DNA from: Ruminococcus sp. UBA4350
GTDB taxonomy: Bacteria; Bacillota; Clostridia; Oscillospirales; Ruminococcaceae
NCBI GenBank assembly: GCA_002394125.1
Contig: DGSY01000136.1
Location: forward strand, 1-6,979
Direction: 5' to 3'
Length of the DNA stretch: 6,979 nucleotides
Each line of letters starts with the position of its first letter. The first letter of the stretch is position 1. Position numbers and translations under genes: made by a program. Positions 6,210-6,979 of this stretch are shown piece by piece. A model generated the notes under the pieces. That model was not told the origin of the DNA, searched no databases, and worked only from the letters and a program-made list of their open reading frames with translations.

Positions 6210-6760
6210 TGGTACAATCGAAATTTCGCACACTTGATCTCGCATACACAGCGATCGGCGCAGCGCTGATCGCAATCTGCTCATGGATCAGCATTCCGCT
6301 GACCGTTCCGTTCACGATGCAGACCTTTGCGGTCTTTTTCGTACTGCTGCTGCTCGGCGGGATGCGCGGCTCGCTGTCGATCCTCGTATATATTCTGCTC
6401 GGCGCAGCGGGTGTGCCAGTCTTTGCAGGATTCAGCGGCGGCGTCGGCATTCTGTTCGGCAACACCGGCGGCTACATTATCGGCTTCCTGCTGACCGGTC
6501 TGGTTTATCTGGTCGCGGAGCATCTGTTCGGGGAGAATCTCTGGGTGAAGATCGCGGCGCTGGTTGTCGGCCTTGCCCTTTGCTATGCATTCGGCACGGT
6601 ATGGTTTTATGTGCTGTATACGAGACACACCGGCGCGGTCAGCATGATGACTGTCATGTCGTGGTGCGTATTTCCGTTCATCCTGCCGGATCTTCTCAAG
6701 CTCGCGCTGGCTGTTCTGCTTTCGGGCAGAGTGAAGCGGATGATTCCCGGTCTGTCATAA
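6209..6760 (+). CDS. bioY: Biotin transporter substrate-binding subunit BioY
   Basis: BioY is the membrane S-component that captures biotin for ECF-type uptake. Energising subunits (EcfA, EcfA', EcfT) are not in this window and must be encoded elsewhere. The 183-residue protein has about six membrane helices and family motifs in order: IPLTVPFTMQTFAVFF (29-44), a GMRG turn (51-54), GAAGVPVFAGFSGGVG (65-80), GNTGGYIIGF (84-93), and a C-terminal FPFILPDLLKLALAVLLS (155-172). The segment usually reading GPTGGY is GNTGGY here. GGAGGA (6197-6202) lies six bases upstream, and the start overlaps the previous stop as TAATG. It is the last gene before a strong terminator. No separate biotin operator is visible at its start, so it probably depends on operon transcription. 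Confidence 0.93.
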   Translation: MVQSKFRTLDLAYTAIGAALIAICSWISIPLTVPFTMQTFAVFFVLLLLGGMRGSLSILVYILLGAAGVPVFAGFSGGVGILFGNTGGYIIGFLLTGLVYLVAEHLFGENLWVKIAALVVGLALCYAFGTVWFYVLYTRHTGAVSMMTVMSWCVFPFILPDLLKLALAVLLSGRVKRMIPGLS

Positions 6761-6766
6761 TCTGAT

Positions 6767-6800
6767 AAAAAGCACTGTGCAGCCTGACACAGTGCTTTTT
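6767..6800 (+). terminator. Intrinsic terminator of the operon
   Basis: A perfect 13-base-pair hairpin, AAAAAGCACTGTG (6767-6779) paired with CACAGTGCTTTTT (6788-6800), with an 8-base loop, begins six bases after the bioY stop and ends in a T-run. The A-run on the left arm means it could also work on the minus strand. It marks the 3' end of the eight-gene run. Confidence 0.9.
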
Positions 6801-6979
6801 CTTTGATTCCGTAAAATGGAATTCAGACAGGCATACAGACCGGATACTGTTGTGAAGCTGCACACAGTTCCATACAAGACATAACCGTTGCCTTCATTTT
6901 TTGTGCTGAAACAGAAGCAGCCGCCAGTGTTTTTGCGCACCGGCGGCTGTTCTCATGTAAGCGCCAACCACTCCTAGCT
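6801..6979. other. Intergenic tail without a credible gene
   Basis: These 179 bases after the terminator are less GC-rich than the genes. Open frames on the minus strand here have no ribosome site, overlap the terminator and resemble nothing I know. The only structure I see is the hairpin at 6918-6949. Confidence 0.55.
6918..6949. terminator. Hairpin, possible terminator for a gene beyond the right edge
   Basis: CAGCCGCC (6918-6925) pairs with GGCGGCTG (6942-6949). Three further inner pairs, GTG/CAC (6927-6929 with 6938-6940), follow one A-C mismatch. On the minus strand the stem is followed by CTTCTGTTTC, a moderately T-rich tail, so it may end transcription of a convergent gene entering from the right. 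On the plus strand the tail TTCTC is poor. The assignment is tentative. Confidence 0.4.

Noticed and set aside
6755..6940. Minus-strand open frame of 61 codons
   Set aside because: It runs through the operon terminator, has no ribosome site and gives a low-complexity Cys/Ser/Thr-rich product.
1..6979. CRISPR array, tRNA/rRNA genes, insertion sequences or phage genes
   Set aside because: I saw no regularly spaced repeats, no cloverleaf-like segment, no transposase or integrase motifs and no terminal inverted repeats.

Overview
The window looks like a chromosomal segment of a gut-type Gram-positive Clostridia member, most likely Ruminococcus/Oscillospiraceae-like. The reasons are the moderately high GC with strongly GC-rich third codon positions, purine-rich Shine-Dalgarno sites (AGGAGG, AAGGAG) before most genes, consensus-like sigma-A promoters, a sortase, and an 'Aquifex-type' monomeric aconitase of the kind common in this group. 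The genus is an inference from style, not from a marker gene.

Layout. The left end (1-1148, minus strand) is the N-terminal 382 codons of an aconitate hydratase that runs off the window. A 318-base divergent intergenic region (1149-1466) carries one promoter for each direction and a repeated 11-mer, TGATCGGTGAT. From 1467 to 6760 eight plus-strand genes follow, with gaps of 20 bases or less or with overlapping stop/start codons. In order they are two paralogous secreted, C-terminally anchored proteins, a class D-like sortase, a four-helix membrane protein with a large ectodomain, an AraC-family regulator, a C_GCAxxG_C_C-type Cys-rich protein, a DUF1284 Cys-rich protein, and the biotin transporter subunit BioY. 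A strong intrinsic terminator (6767-6800) closes the run. The last 180 bases have no credible gene but contain a second hairpin.

How the genes may work together. The first four genes read as a small cell-surface module. Both paralogues end in a sorting-signal-like tail: a shared VPVLTG, then a hydrophobic stretch, then basic residues. That tail resembles LPXTG signals but has one extra residue, and the sortase that could act on it is the very next gene. The four-helix protein is translationally coupled to the sortase and is unrecognised. The AraC regulator could control the module. The last three genes (two Cys-rich proteins of unknown function and BioY) form a second coupled group whose link to the surface module is only co-orientation and close spacing. 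The most interesting content is the sortase/paralogue module with its non-canonical anchor motif.
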